Position numbers and translations under genes: made by a program. Below the pieces are notes generated by a model that saw nothing but the letters and a program-made list of their open reading frames with translations, did no database searches and was not told where the DNA came from. This document shows positions 11,760 through 22,835 of a stretch of 64,000 nucleotides of DNA, piece after piece. Source of the DNA: Ceratothoa steindachneri (lineage: Eukaryota > Arthropoda > Malacostraca > Isopoda > Cymothoidae); assembly GCA_963969495.1 (NCBI GenBank), contig OZ018321.1, positions 131,782,293 to 131,846,292 on the forward strand. The letters run 5' to 3'. Numbering within the stretch: the first letter of the stretch is position 1; every line of letters starts with the position of its first letter.

Positions 11760-12771
11760 AACTGCGAGTTTTGAGGGCAATTGGACCTCACGTGACTCTG
11801 AACTCCACAGGATTAGAACACGATGTTCCTCTTGGGGAACGATGAAACATAGAGATTGAGAGCAAAGGGCTTATCATCACGGTGGCCCGACGAGAAGAGG
11901 GCTTTGAGTTTGACGGGCCCAGTCACCTTAACAAACTTATTCCCATTATTCGAAACAAATTTGTTCTTGCTGGTTTTGGTTTTCGAAGATGGGGGTTTCT
12001 GATTTCTTTCCTTCATTCTGATATCACTTGTGGCTAGCCTCGTAGGCATCTGCCTCCTCGATGCTCGATACATTCCTTGAGAGTACGGCACCTCCGGTCC
12101 TTCACGGAGGATCTAATTTCCAGAGGGATCGACTGAAGAATTTGGTCCTTGAGGACGAAATCAACCAGGTCGTGGTATTCATAAAGCAGCTTGGATGCGT
12201 AAATCCCAAAATTAAAGTCACGCTTTAGGGAGTAGCTAAACTGTCGGAAGGTCTGCTTCGGTTGAATGCAATAGTGCCTAAATTTAGCTTAGTAGAAGTC
12301 TGGAGTCATGTTATAAGCGGCGAGCAATTCGGCTTTTAACGAGGCGTAATCAATTTTTGTCTTTTATGGGAGGGAGATAAAAATATTCCTGAGTTAGTAG
12401 CTCAGTAGGGGCAATAATTATACTACGCCGTCAGTCTCGATCTCCCAATGGTTTACCTCGAAGATCTCTTCGAAGTGGGTGAGATAAGACCCGAAGTCTT
12501 TGCCTTCTTTAAAGACAGAGAAGTTTAGGTTCACAGACTGCAGTACGTTTATTCTAGAACCTCAGGGGTTTATGGAGAGCGTCTGGTTCCTAGTTCTGCT
12601 CATTTCCAGTTAGTCAGAGCCGTTTCTCTCTCTTTCTTCTCGTTCATTTTATTCTCTGTTTTTTCTTTCGGCTCCTTCTCTTCTCTCTTCTTCCTCGATG
12701 TAGGCTATCAGATGTTTGCCACTGAGTTCTAGTGACCGTTCTTGGGTCTTGAAAATTTCAAACGACGACAT
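11760..12771 (-). pseudogene. Gypsy-type gag polyprotein
   Basis: The start at 12771 reads MSSFEIF, matching MSSFERF at the start of gag in copy 2. A charged Glu/Arg-rich segment follows (about 12720-12600), as in copy 2. The end carries a CCHC-like zinc knuckle, SCGVQSHVRSNCP (about 11770-11815), in which the first Cys is lost beside a stop. Several frameshifts break the middle (12100-12560). Gag would form the virus-like particle. This copy cannot encode a full one. Confidence 0.7.
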
Positions 12772-13357
12772 GATGCTGGTTTTACGCGATGGGCACAATA
12801 ACAAGAATTAAATTAATGCACGACAATGTATATGGCGGAATTATGGATTTCTTTACGCAAGAACGGGAGTGCGAATGGTTTCGCTAAACAAAACGAAAAC
12901 ACGAACAACCAAGGCGGGGGGGGCACTCGCGAGAGAGCTTTTGAGGTTGAAATTTAACCTAAATCTCTCACTGGGATTGAGACGGGAGTTGCAGCACTCC
13001 TAGCACAGCAATACAAAGAATAATACTATTTTCACTATACCTTTAACTTACGGCACGAGATGATGCCTTGAAGGACAACAATTCAATTCCGTGGGGTAAT
13101 TAAAATAATAGTTAAACACGTTCACTCAATATTCAATTCACAAAAGAAAATAAACGGGAACAAATACACTTCGAAAGTCGCTCTTCAATGTTTATTTCTC
13201 ACCTTTTAAACTCCAGAACCGGAACCAAGATTAGCCAACAATTAGCAATTTAACCAAGGTTAACCAATATATTTTTACATTTTTTATCAATTGATTGGCC
13301 AAGATTAACCCAAATGAACCTGATGCCAGTTTAATATGTAATAGATATTACTATTTA
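12772..13357 (-). other. 5' leader with weak primer-site candidate
   Basis: Untranslated leader between gag and the 5' LTR. On the minus strand a TGGCATCAGG motif lies about 30 bases after the LTR (plus-strand 13320-13329). It begins TGG as tRNA primer sites do, but the distance is longer than usual, so it is only a candidate. A poly-G run lies near 12923. Confidence 0.35.
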
Positions 13358-14504
13358 TGTCGTAGAATAGGGTGAGTTCAACCCTTCGTGCGTTTCTCTG
13401 CCGAGAAAGATGATGCCTGTGTGCGTGGGAGACTTATAATACGGATAGAGTGAAAATTAACCAAATTTTAAATTGGCCAATAGTCAGCTATCTTCTAAGT
13501 TCCGGGACACTAGAAAAAATGGGAACAAAAATAACTTTACTAATATGCAAATTAATATTCTTTTTACTAAGGTTAAAAGGGGGATTTGAAACAAGCTATA
13601 TAACACATTAGACGTACACGAGTCTTAGCGTCTTAAATGGGGGGGGGGGGGGTGACTGTAAGGGGACGATCGCCGTACACATAAACGAACAATACTGACA
13701 GAAGGGTGGCTTGAATGACCATGACGGCGAATATACGAAGCGGACAACTGACGATTACATTGAGGGTGGGGAGGTAAAGAAAGCACTTGCACAGGAGAGT
13801 TGCGCATTGCTGTTACCTCGAATATTTGGTCTGAGAGAGTAATCCTTGCCTTGGCGCAAAGTTTAAATAATAGTCTCTTGACAATGACTACTCTTGCAAT
13901 GAATTTAGATCTTTCATTCAAGTTTAGAACCCGAATCGAGACTGGGCACGTTGCGTTCGAAGAGTGAGTAACAACAAGTAAGGAGTAGACTCACGCGAAT
14001 TAAACGAAAATACTAGGAGCTTAAGAATTCTGCGAAGAATTGTGTAGAGTCCAACGGGACGCGAATAACGGGTTCGAACGAGAAAGTGCAGACGGCAAGT
14101 AGTGACGGAGTCGGATACTGACAGGGCGGGCAGGCGTCAGATACTGCCTTCCATCTCTGGCACCGGGAAAGTTATATTGGGGTCGACTGGGGGTTTCCCC
14201 CTTCCGCCCGAAAGGGAGGATTGCAGGGTCCGACGCATCGGCAGGCGATAGCAGTCTAGCCCTATTAGCACGATCGCGGGAAAGTTTCTAAGCCGGCGAG
14301 GCGAAAGTTTGTTTGACTCCCAGTAGGAACATCAAGTTTCTCACAGCTTTCCACGATACGGGCTTTCAGGTCAAAAGGGGTCGACCAAGTGTCATCTCCC
14401 TCTCTCTCTCTCATTAAAAGGCGAAGCCGCGCGCACTTCCTCTCTCTTTCTCTTACTCTCTCTTTCTCTCTCTTTCTCTTTCTCTCTCTCTCTGATCTCC
14501 GACA
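13358..14504 (-). repeat. 5' LTR of gypsy-type element
   Basis: Partner of the LTR at 7472-8602. It starts TGTCGTAGAATAGGG and ends GATCTCCGACA on the plus strand. It includes a run of about 14 G at 13640 and a long CT microsatellite at about 14395-14495. The element's promoter should lie here, but no clear TATA or initiator could be singled out. Confidence 0.85.
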
Positions 14505-15150
14505 GATACATTGCTCTAGTCATAATCTCTGTGTTCTGATATGAAATTATATTCAAAAGCTATAGTAATTTCTGAAGCTTGAATCGCTTATTAAGCGCCA
14601 GTCAAAAGCTTTACTCACATCAGAAACCTTTTCAGATTCTCTAGTCAAATTTGAAGCCCTAGTCAGATCTAAAACTCTATTTACAAGCTTAGTCAGATAT
14701 GAAGCTCTCATCATGTCTGAAATCTGATCAAAACCTATAGTCACATCTAAAACTCTAGTCAGGTTTTAAAGTCTATTCATAAGATACATTTAGACATGAA
14801 ACTTTATTAAGAAGTCCTTTACAGATCTTTAGCTCTATTCAGATCTGAAGCTCCTATAAGGTCTGGCGCTCGTGTCAGATACTTTCGTGTGTCTTGAAAC
14901 TCTCTCTTCCAAAGCTCTGTTTTGATCTGATTTCCTATTTAGAAGTTCTATTCAGATATGAAGCTCAAGTCACAAGGTCTTATCAGATCTGAATCAAATA
15001 CTTTCATCAGATATGAAAGCCTATTTAGAAGCTCCAGTTAGATCTTAAGCCACAGTAAGTTCTGAAGCTAATTTCAGAAGCTGTCTGAAGATTAGAAACT
15101 ATTCAGAAGTTCTCCAATGAAAATTCCCGTGGGATCTGAAGATCTATTCG
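14505..15150. repeat. Minisatellite, about 31-bp unit (right part)
   Basis: Continuation of the AGATCTGAAACTCTA / AGAAGCTCTAGTC array seen at 6290-7471, starting immediately after the retrotransposon and its target duplication. Units are as degenerate as on the left. Confidence 0.85.
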
Positions 15151-15171
15151 GATGTTCTACTTAGTTATGAC

Positions 15172-15470
15172 ACAAAGACTAAAAAATGTTGGTGTTTAAT
15201 GTATTAAACAAAAACACAAATACTCAGAAATGTTGTATTTAATGTCATAACAAAAAACAAACATAAAAGAATGTTGTGTTTAATGTAAGAAACAGACACA
15301 AAGACTCAAGAAGGTACGTGTTTAATGTCTTAAACAAAAACCAAACATTCAGAAAGTTTAGCGTTTAATGTCGTACACAAACTAAAAGACTAAGGAATGT
15401 TGGAGTTTAATGTATTAAGCAAACACACAGACTCAGATATGTTGGTATTTAATCTCTTAAACACTGATTA
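15172..15470. repeat. Minisatellite, about 43-bp unit
   Basis: About seven units, each with an AAACA/CACAAA start, a GACTCAGAAATGTTG-like middle and a GTTTAATGT end. Unit length varies from 41 to 46 bp. It directly abuts the 31-bp array but shares no sequence with it. Confidence 0.8.
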
Positions 15471-15682
15471 AGGTTGAGTTTCGTCTCTTAATTAATTTTG
15501 GCCTTATGAAAAATTCTCGCGCAGACCTGGAGATAAAAGTTCTCAACTTAATTCTAACTTTACCCCCTCCCCGTTGATTCGTCTCAAGCGGTCCAATTTT
15601 CCCTTGCCCTCTCTGCACTGGGGAAAATGGACAACATACTTTTTCACTAACATTTTTTTCTACACAAGTTAAGTATATTATT

Positions 15683-16090
15683 TCTCCTCTCGGGATTATT
15701 TCCTTATTAATGCTAAACTAAAAAGGAATTGAGGTGTGTTTTAAGATATTATAACATATATTTAGTAATTTTGCATGATTTTATTTTGTAGTTCTCCGTA
15801 TATTCCTCTATTTTATTGTAACAAGGGCATATCAAGCGGGCAACGTGTCTAAAGGGGATCAGAATTAGGCCTTTCGAGATCATTCTTTCGATAGCTATAA
15901 TCACATTGTCCTCAAGCTAGAGTTTTATCAGTGTTTTCATATTTCAGACGGTTTTCGCCAGTTATTTATTCGATGTAATCTTTTAGCTCTTCTTGTATAT
16001 TTTTTTTTTCCTCTTGGAATTATTTCCTTATTAATGCTAAACTCCAGAGAAACTAAGGTTTGTTTTAAGATATCATAACATTTAGTTAGC
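15683..16090. repeat. Direct repeat pair of about 83 bp
   Basis: The segment 15683-15766 recurs at 16009-16090. Shared blocks include TTATTTCCTTATTAATGCTAAACT and GTTTTAAGATAT-ATAACAT in the same order. Spacing is about 325 bp. The pair could be a segmental duplication or short terminal direct repeats of an unrecognised element. No coding sequence lies between. Confidence 0.6.
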
Positions 16091-16329
16091 AAGTTGATGA
16101 GAAGTAAACCACTTGTTAAAGTTGTTAAAGCACAGTTGTGGCCAAAGGTTTTGAGACTACTATACTTTTCATATAATTAAATTAATAGAATTAACCATAC
16201 TTTACATTTGTTTTGTTATGTTTATATCCTAGCTTGAGGGTGAAATATACAAAATTTAGAGCACAAACCCATTTTAGTAATCGAGAATTATTTTGCTGAT
16301 TCTGAATTATAATTATCCTGTTAAAATGG

Positions 16330-17340
16330 CAATGTTGTAGCAAATTAAGATCTTCATCAATCCCATGGAAGAAACTCTCTTCACAGTCACGAGAAGATAT
16401 CGATTAAGCCAACCTTTCTAACGGAAAACAAAGATTTTGCGTATCAATCAGCCATTTTAATTGTTATCTCTGCTTTTGAATAGAAAATTATTTTATCCAT
16501 TCTAGCTTGGACTTATGAATCGGGAATTATTTGGAATTGCGCAATTATAATTGATATACGCAGTCAATATTTACAATGATCCCTTGTTCTATAGGACTTC
16601 TTCATAATTGGATGGTTTCTGTTTATCCACCGCCACTATGATTATCACTAGAAAATTCCTATTAGGTTAAAAGGTGTCAAGATTCTCACAAGGTTCCAAA
16701 ATTTCAATGATATTTTCAACAAAAAACTTTGTTATTAATTTTACTTAAGTGATCAGGTCTGTCTTCATCCTAAAAAAAATAGAGCACCCACTTCTAAATT
16801 GGTCCTTAACTGTTGGGAAAAGTGATGATAAGGAACGTTTTGGTACCATTTTGAGTTCATTGCAGTTTTCTTGGGCAAAGTTGTCATTTCTCCATTTCCC
16901 TTAAATAAGATGATGCCTCAAACAGGGTGAATGTCCAGATGTTTCAGCTTGGACACGACGCAGTACTCTTGAGATCGCTCCCTCTTTCTCATGCTAACGA
17001 TGGATCTTTTAGAAGCCCAAAACAAGCAGAAGAAAGCGTCAACATGTAATATAACTTTGCGCTAGTCTTCAACACTCCATTCTTCATATTTCTTACAAAA
17101 GTGGAGCATATTCATCAGTTTTCTCTTTTTGAGATGAGTCCTTTTTGCAGCTCTTCTCGACTTAAGACCCTTATCGAAAAGTCTCTGCCTCACTGTTAAG
17201 AGAGGCAAGACGATTCTTGAGTTAGTACCTTAACTTGAGACGAGTTCATTTGAAGCTTTTGGGAGGTCAGATTTCTTCACAGGACTCTATTCACTTTTTT
17301 AAAGTCATTAATGATCCTGAAGATGGTCTTTTCTATTTTT
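16330..17340 (-). pseudogene. Tc1-like transposase relic
   Basis: Minus-strand frames give TVRQRLFDKGLKSRRAAK (about 17200), KKYEEWSVEDWRKVI (about 17070), a Phe/Trp region where SDESFF is expected, AMNSKWYQN (about 16850), a second-Asp region reading ALFFQDEDRPDHLS in a shifted frame (about 16770), and VDKQKPSNYEE (about 16610) near the C terminus. This is the order of a Tc1 transposase of about 340 residues. It has numerous stops. A TIR-like GTTGTGGCCAAAGGTTTTGA at about 16135 lies on its 3' side. Confidence 0.7.
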
Positions 17341-17344
17341 GAAT

Positions 17345-18149
17345 CAATATTTTCTTACTGCAGATTTTTGTGTTAATGGCTTGGGCTTGTCAGTTTGCTG
17401 GCAGGTTTCCCGATGGGTATCGACACTTGTATTGAGTGCTCGGACCGTGAAACTTACGTACTTGTCCGAATCACATCCATAACAAGAATAAAGATATAAC
17501 ACTGAAGTTCTTCGTGCTTGAGATATTGTGTATTTAAGGTAAAAGTTACTTCGAATTATTATTACAGAAGTTTTTGCACCTAATTTCAAGTTTTATTTTT
17601 TCTAAAATATTTATATTACTTTATATATCGTCATTAACAAAAATATGCAAATTATTTAGGGCTATTATATTTTGGCCCTAATATTACATGTAATTTTCGA
17701 CCTATTTTTTAAAACAACATATGTTCGCTGTCAAGTATAATTTACAATGTTAATGGCGTGCGTGTGATAATTTGTGGTAATGGCATTGCTGGTATTAAAG
17801 TTATTTCAGTATTTTAAACTTTTAGAAGGTTAATCAATATAAGTGTATCTTCTTTGTACAATTTAGTTATAACAGGTATTTTTGCTTTAGTGGAAATTAG
17901 GCATACAGTTTAGCGGCCATTGTTCGATTTTGTCATGTTTATTCTGGGATGTCATAGAATCTTTATATATCAGCCAGGATTATGTAAACTGCATATGCAT
18001 AAAATATATTCTTGTTTTATCAGCCAATAAGCTCCACTATATGCCAGAATTAACATTTACTTCATTCGGTATTGAGCTATATATGTATTTATATAAAGCC
18101 GCCTCCTATTGTCCGACGACTCGACGTTCAAATTGTTCTTGAACCCAGG
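17345..18149. other. No gene recognised between divergent Tc1 relics
   Basis: AT-rich spacer between two transposases pointing away from each other. TIRs of the two elements would be expected here. Only weak candidates (around TTTTGGCCCTAAT, 17672) were seen. Confidence 0.4.
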
Positions 18150-18660
18150 CAACGGTAGAATCTGCAAAAGGCCAGGGGAGCAGTGAAATCTAAAGGAAAT
18201 AGTGCCAACAGTAAAGCACTGTGGCCGCTTTGTAATGCTATGAGCCTGCATGTGGGGAAGAGGTCTCATCATTTTTTAGGGCAAAGAAGTAACAAGCTGT
18301 TCTAAGAGATTAAAAACTGCCCTTATCCTGAGACCTCTTCAGAAATGTCCAGAATATGATTTTCCAGCAGATCAATCTCCTATTTTACAAGAATGCTTCT
18401 CACATACAGTACTTTCTGGAAAAAAATATCATGGTAATGGACCTGACGCTTAGGTTGCCAGATATGAATCCACTGCAAAACCTGTGATAGGACCTGAAAA
18501 AGGCGGTAAGACGTCAAGAAGCCTCTAATTAACAAATAAAGAGAGTCATCACCTATGAGTGGACAAGCATCACACTCCTCAGGTGTCTTACTCTCACGAA
18601 GAGCATGTTACGAAGAATAAATGATCCTATCGCTTCCAAGGGATTTTCGACACGCTACCT
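18150..18660 (+). pseudogene. Tc1-like transposase C-terminal part
   Basis: In mixed plus-strand frames the segment carries features of a Tc1 C-terminal half: a decayed CFS-type region, a FQQ-D-N-like region at about 18365 (TTTTCCAGCAGATCAAT), and MDLTLRLPDMNPLQNL (about 18437-18483) where the third Asp motif SPDLNPIENL is expected. It ends GIFDTLP or, one frame over, GFSTRYLTS (18641-18664), the usual Tc1 C terminus. A decayed TIR ends near 18911 (GCGGCTGTA). The N-terminal half was not found. Confidence 0.6.
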
Positions 18661-18911
18661 AACTTCCTGTATCAATTCGATGTTGCTGTAAATTTCTCAG
18701 ACCTGCATCTGTTATATGTTGCTGATCTTAGATGTTTTTTCAAATTTTGTATTTTGTTTATTTTTTAGCGCATATATTACTTATTATAATTTATTCCTCT
18801 TTATTTAATTATTATATTCATATTAATATGCAAATAAAAATTTTAAGACCCTGCATTAATCTAATTTACTAAATTCTAGAAGTTTTCAAAAACCTTTTAT
18901 TCGCGGCTGTA

Positions 18912-20195
18912 TATAACATAAACTCGATACATGCAGTATCTGGCATACACATTGTTTTAGGATTAAGCTTCCAAAACGAAGATTTAGGAAAGTGGTTACC
19001 ATCGTCTGTGTAAGTTCACTGGTGGCTGACGAGCCTACAACAGATCCGGCCGAGGCAGATGCAGGCAAAGTATGTCTTAGGTTTAACAGTGGCTTGGCCT
19101 ATTTTCCAACTCTATACTCCTTAAGATACAACCTGATTAACGGTGTTGCTCTACGTTTAATAGTCAGAAGCCAGAACAGACCACTGGTGAGCTGTATCGG
19201 CACTAGCGTGCGTCTACTCCTCTAACCTGCACAATTAAGTTTTTAGGTAGGATGTGCGCAGTACTGCCTCTACTCTCTACAACCGGGTTTCATCCACCAT
19301 GATCAAGCTAGCTGGCACAGTAATAGCGAGGTACTTCCGTCGGGGAGATTACATTGGAGTGTTCTTTTTCTAGATTGATGGCACGTCAGAGCTAACGAAC
19401 TCCATTTGACTTGGTTTGTAGTTATGCTTATCCTTTTTTAAGGCTGGCTGACAGCGTGAGTTAAATAACCCAGACAGGTCATCAACTTATTCCTCCTGAA
19501 TAAGCATAAATAAAAATAATCTTAAAATTTTTTTTAGACATAGGAAGCAACAAATTTCGGAAGTCAAAGAAATCATTTAGTATAATCAAAGCGTTAAATT
19601 TTTTGAACCGAATTTATTTAGCCATAGGACCATATAGCCTGCAAATTAGTTAGTTAAATAAACCCACCCTAGCCATAGAGCATATGCATAGCATTAAATA
19701 AATAAACCAAATTTCCGTAACCATAAAGACGCAGAATTTCCATGAAGCTAAATAAATCAATCGAATTCCCATAGTTAAAAATCTCGTATTACAAGAATAT
19801 CGAAGTTTATTCTACCCAGTTACAACTTTGTACAATCGTATTTGAGAACAAAATAAAAATTCAATATCTTATTAAAGTTCAATCTGACCCTCCCCAAAAT
19901 AATTTATTATTCAAAAGAAATTTGATTTAATTTTAACATGTTTGTTTCATAATTTTTGTTTTTAAAATATTTTAATAAACACGAGCGCTTCTCAAGACAT
20001 GAGAAATGAAGTCAGATCGGAACCATTATTGAATGGGGATCGAATTTCATCTCCCTTCAGTATTCCATATTCAAGTTTCACCACACATCCCCATCCTTGA
20101 TTGGAATCATGTTTTTTTTTTCTAATGATATATATTGATTGGTTTTGAATAAAATCTTAGCAAGTTCTCTAATTATATTTTGGGTTCTAATTTCT
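18912..20195. other. No gene recognised
   Basis: AT-rich. A plus-strand open frame at 18992-19225 overlaps a minus-strand one and resembles no family I know. No tandem structure until 20196. Confidence 0.4.
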
Positions 20196-22835
20196 TACTG
20201 GAAGGAATTATGGAGTCTGATCCGTGATGCTCCTTGCACAAAGAAATTCTGAGAACTGCTCTTTGTAGCTTCTTGATGAAAAATTCTGAGGACTAAGCCT
20301 TGTAGTTTCTTATTAAAAGGATTTGAAGAGCGCTACTTGTATCTCCCTAATGAAAGAAATTCTGATGTCTGTTCCGTGTAGCTCATTGAAGAAAGGAATT
20401 CTTAGGACTGATCCATGTAGCTCCTTGCTAAAAGGAATTCTGTGGACTGCTCCTTGTAGCTCCTTGCTGAAAGGAATTTTGAGGAATATTTCATTTAGCT
20501 ACTTAAAGAAAATATTTGTAAGGACTACTCTTTGTAGCTCCTTGTTGAACTGAATTCTGAAAACTAGTCCCTGTATCTCATTGGTGAAGAAATTTTAAAG
20601 ACTGCTGCCTTTCTGCTCTGCTGAAAGTAATTCTTACTATACTCCTTATAGCTCCTTGCAGAAAGGAATTCTGAGGATTTCTATTTGTAGATCTTTGCTG
20701 AAAGGAATTAGGAGGACTGCTTATTGTAACTCATTGGTGAAAGTAAGTCAGACAACTGATCCTTGTAGCTATTTGCTGAAAGAAATTCTGACCACCGCTC
20801 TATGTAGGTCCATGTGAAGAGAGTTCTGAAGATTGTCCCAAAAATATGCTTGGAGAAAGGAATTCTGAGGATGCTGTTTGGAACTCCTAATACAGAAATT
20901 CTGAACACTGTTCCGTGTACCTGTTTAATGAAAGAAAGTCAGGGCATGGCTATTTATAGTTTTTTTTCTGAAAGAAATTCGGATGAATGCTGTGTTTCTT
21001 CTTGCTGAAGTAAATTCTGAGGACTACTCCTTGTAGAAAATAATTCTGTAGAATGCTCCTTGTAGCTGCTTGCTCTAAGGAATTATAAAGACTAAGCCTT
21101 ATAGCTTGGTTTAAAATCAATTCTGAGTACTGCTATTTGTAGCTCCTTGCAGATAGAAATTCTGAGAACTGCTACTTGTAGGCTCTTTCTGAAAGTAATT
21201 CTGAAGACTGCTCCTTGTATCTGCTTGCTCAAAGTTTTCTGAGGATTATTTCCTGTAGTTCTTTGCTGAAAGAATTCTAAAGACTGCACTTTGTATCTTT
21301 GTGATAAAAGGAATTCTGAGAAACATTTTTTGTATCTTGTTGGCAAAATTAGTTGTGAAAACCGCTCCTTAATGTACATTGCCAAAACTAATTAGGAGCA
21401 CAGATTCTTGCAAATCCTTTCCGAAAGGGATTCAAAAGACGCTCCTTGTAGACGCTTGCTAAAAAAATTCTGAATATTGCTCTTGCATATACTCGGCGGA
21501 AGCAATTATAAGTATTGTTCCTTGTAGCTCTTTGATGGAAGAAATTATGAGAGCAGCTATTTGTAGCTCCTTGCTGAAAAAAATCAGAGGACTGAATATT
21601 GTATCTCTTTGTTGAACGGAATTCTGAGGACCAAGACTTTTTTTTCTTACCTGGAAGAAATTATGAGTAAAGATTTTTATAGCTCATTCATTAAAGTAAT
21701 TCATATGACTGTCTCGTAGCTCTTTGCTGAAAGCTCTTGATTAAAGGAATTCTGAGGAATTCTCATTGACCCTAATTTTCTAAAGGGTTTTGAGGTCTGC
21801 TCTTATAGATCCTTGCTGAAATTAATGCTGAGGATAACACCTTTTAGGTCCATATCTGAAATCTTTTATAAGTATTCCTTGTAGGTGCTTGCTGGAAGAA
21901 ATTATGAATAACTTTCATTGTTACCTAGTGTTGAAAAGAATTCTGACAACCGCTCCATGTAGCTCCTTATTCAAAGGTATTCAGAGAAAAACTTCTTCTT
22001 ATTTCTTGCTTAAAGCAATTTTTGAGGACTGCTCCTTGTAGGTTCTTGATTCAATGAATTCCGAGGAGTACTCATATAGCTCCTTGCCGAAAATAATTAT
22101 GATAACTGTTCTTTGTAGCTCCTTGCTGAAAAGAATTTTGACGACGAAGCCTTGTAACTTCCTCTGAAAGCAATTCTTGGGACTGCTGTTTGTAATTTTT
22201 TTCTGACAGGAATTTAGAAAATTGTTCCTTGCAGCTTCTTGTAAAAAGTAATTCTTACAGCTGATCCCTGTAGACCTTGCTGAAAGATATTCAGAAGACT
22301 GCTCCTTATAGACGCTTGCTGATAAGAATTTTGAGTATTGCTCTTGCATATACTTGGCGGAAGCAATTCTGAGTACTGTTCCTTGTAGCTTTTTGATGAA
22401 GAAATTTTGAGGGCAGCTCCTTGTAGCTCCTTGCTGGAAAAAGTTCGTAGAACTGCATATTGTAGCTCTTTGATGAACGGAACTCTGGAGACTACGTCTT
22501 TTTCCTCCTATCTAGAAAAAATTATGAGCACAGCTCTTTGTAACTCATTTATGAAAGTAATTTATAGGACTGTCCCTTGTAGCTCTTTGTTAAAAATGAA
22601 CTCTGAGGACTGCTTGGCTGAAACAAATTTGGACTACTGTTACTCTTAGCTCTTAGATGGAAAGAATTCTAAGGACAACTCCGCGGGCTTCCTTGCTCAA
22701 ATGATTTTTTTTTTTAAAGCTCCTTGTATTTCCTTCCTGAAATGAATTCTGATAACTGTGCCTGGTAGTTCCTCGCTGAAACGAATTCTGAGGATTGCTA
22801 CCTGAAGCTCTTTGCTAAAAGTAATTTTGTAAATG
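20196..22835. repeat. Large 39-bp minisatellite
   Basis: Roughly 65 head-to-tail copies of a unit with the blocks AAAGGAATTCTGAGGACTG and CTCCTTGTAGCTCCTTGCTG. Most copies carry substitutions and small indels, and both ends fade out. EcoRI-like GAATTC is part of the unit. As 39 is 13 codons, several units stay open on both strands (for example 20323-20553 plus, 21092-21385 minus) as 13-residue peptide repeats. The divergence pattern shows no codon-position bias by eye, so a coding role is unlikely. Confidence 0.9.

Larger units (their letters stand above)
7472..14504 (-). mobile_element. Ty3/gypsy-type LTR retrotransposon, copy 1
   Basis: A structurally complete element oriented on the minus strand. 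LTRs of 1131 bp (7472-8602) and 1147 bp (13358-14504) both start TGTC and end GACA on the plus strand. Flanks are GATAT (7467-7471) and GATAC (14505-14509), a 5-bp target duplication with one mismatch, inside a minisatellite. The internal part is about 4.75 kb. In element order it holds gag, protease with a mutated active site, integrase, RT (catalytic core deleted) and RNase H, then a purine tract and the 3' LTR. Integrase before RT is the copia-like order although the protein motifs are gypsy-type, as in the gmr1 group. Many stops, and LTRs diverged by roughly a tenth by eye, show an old, dead insertion. Confidence 0.85.

Noticed and set aside
20323..22649. Several 60-116 residue frames in the 39-bp array
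   Set aside because: Repeat period is a multiple of three, so frames stay open by default; divergence shows no coding constraint by eye.
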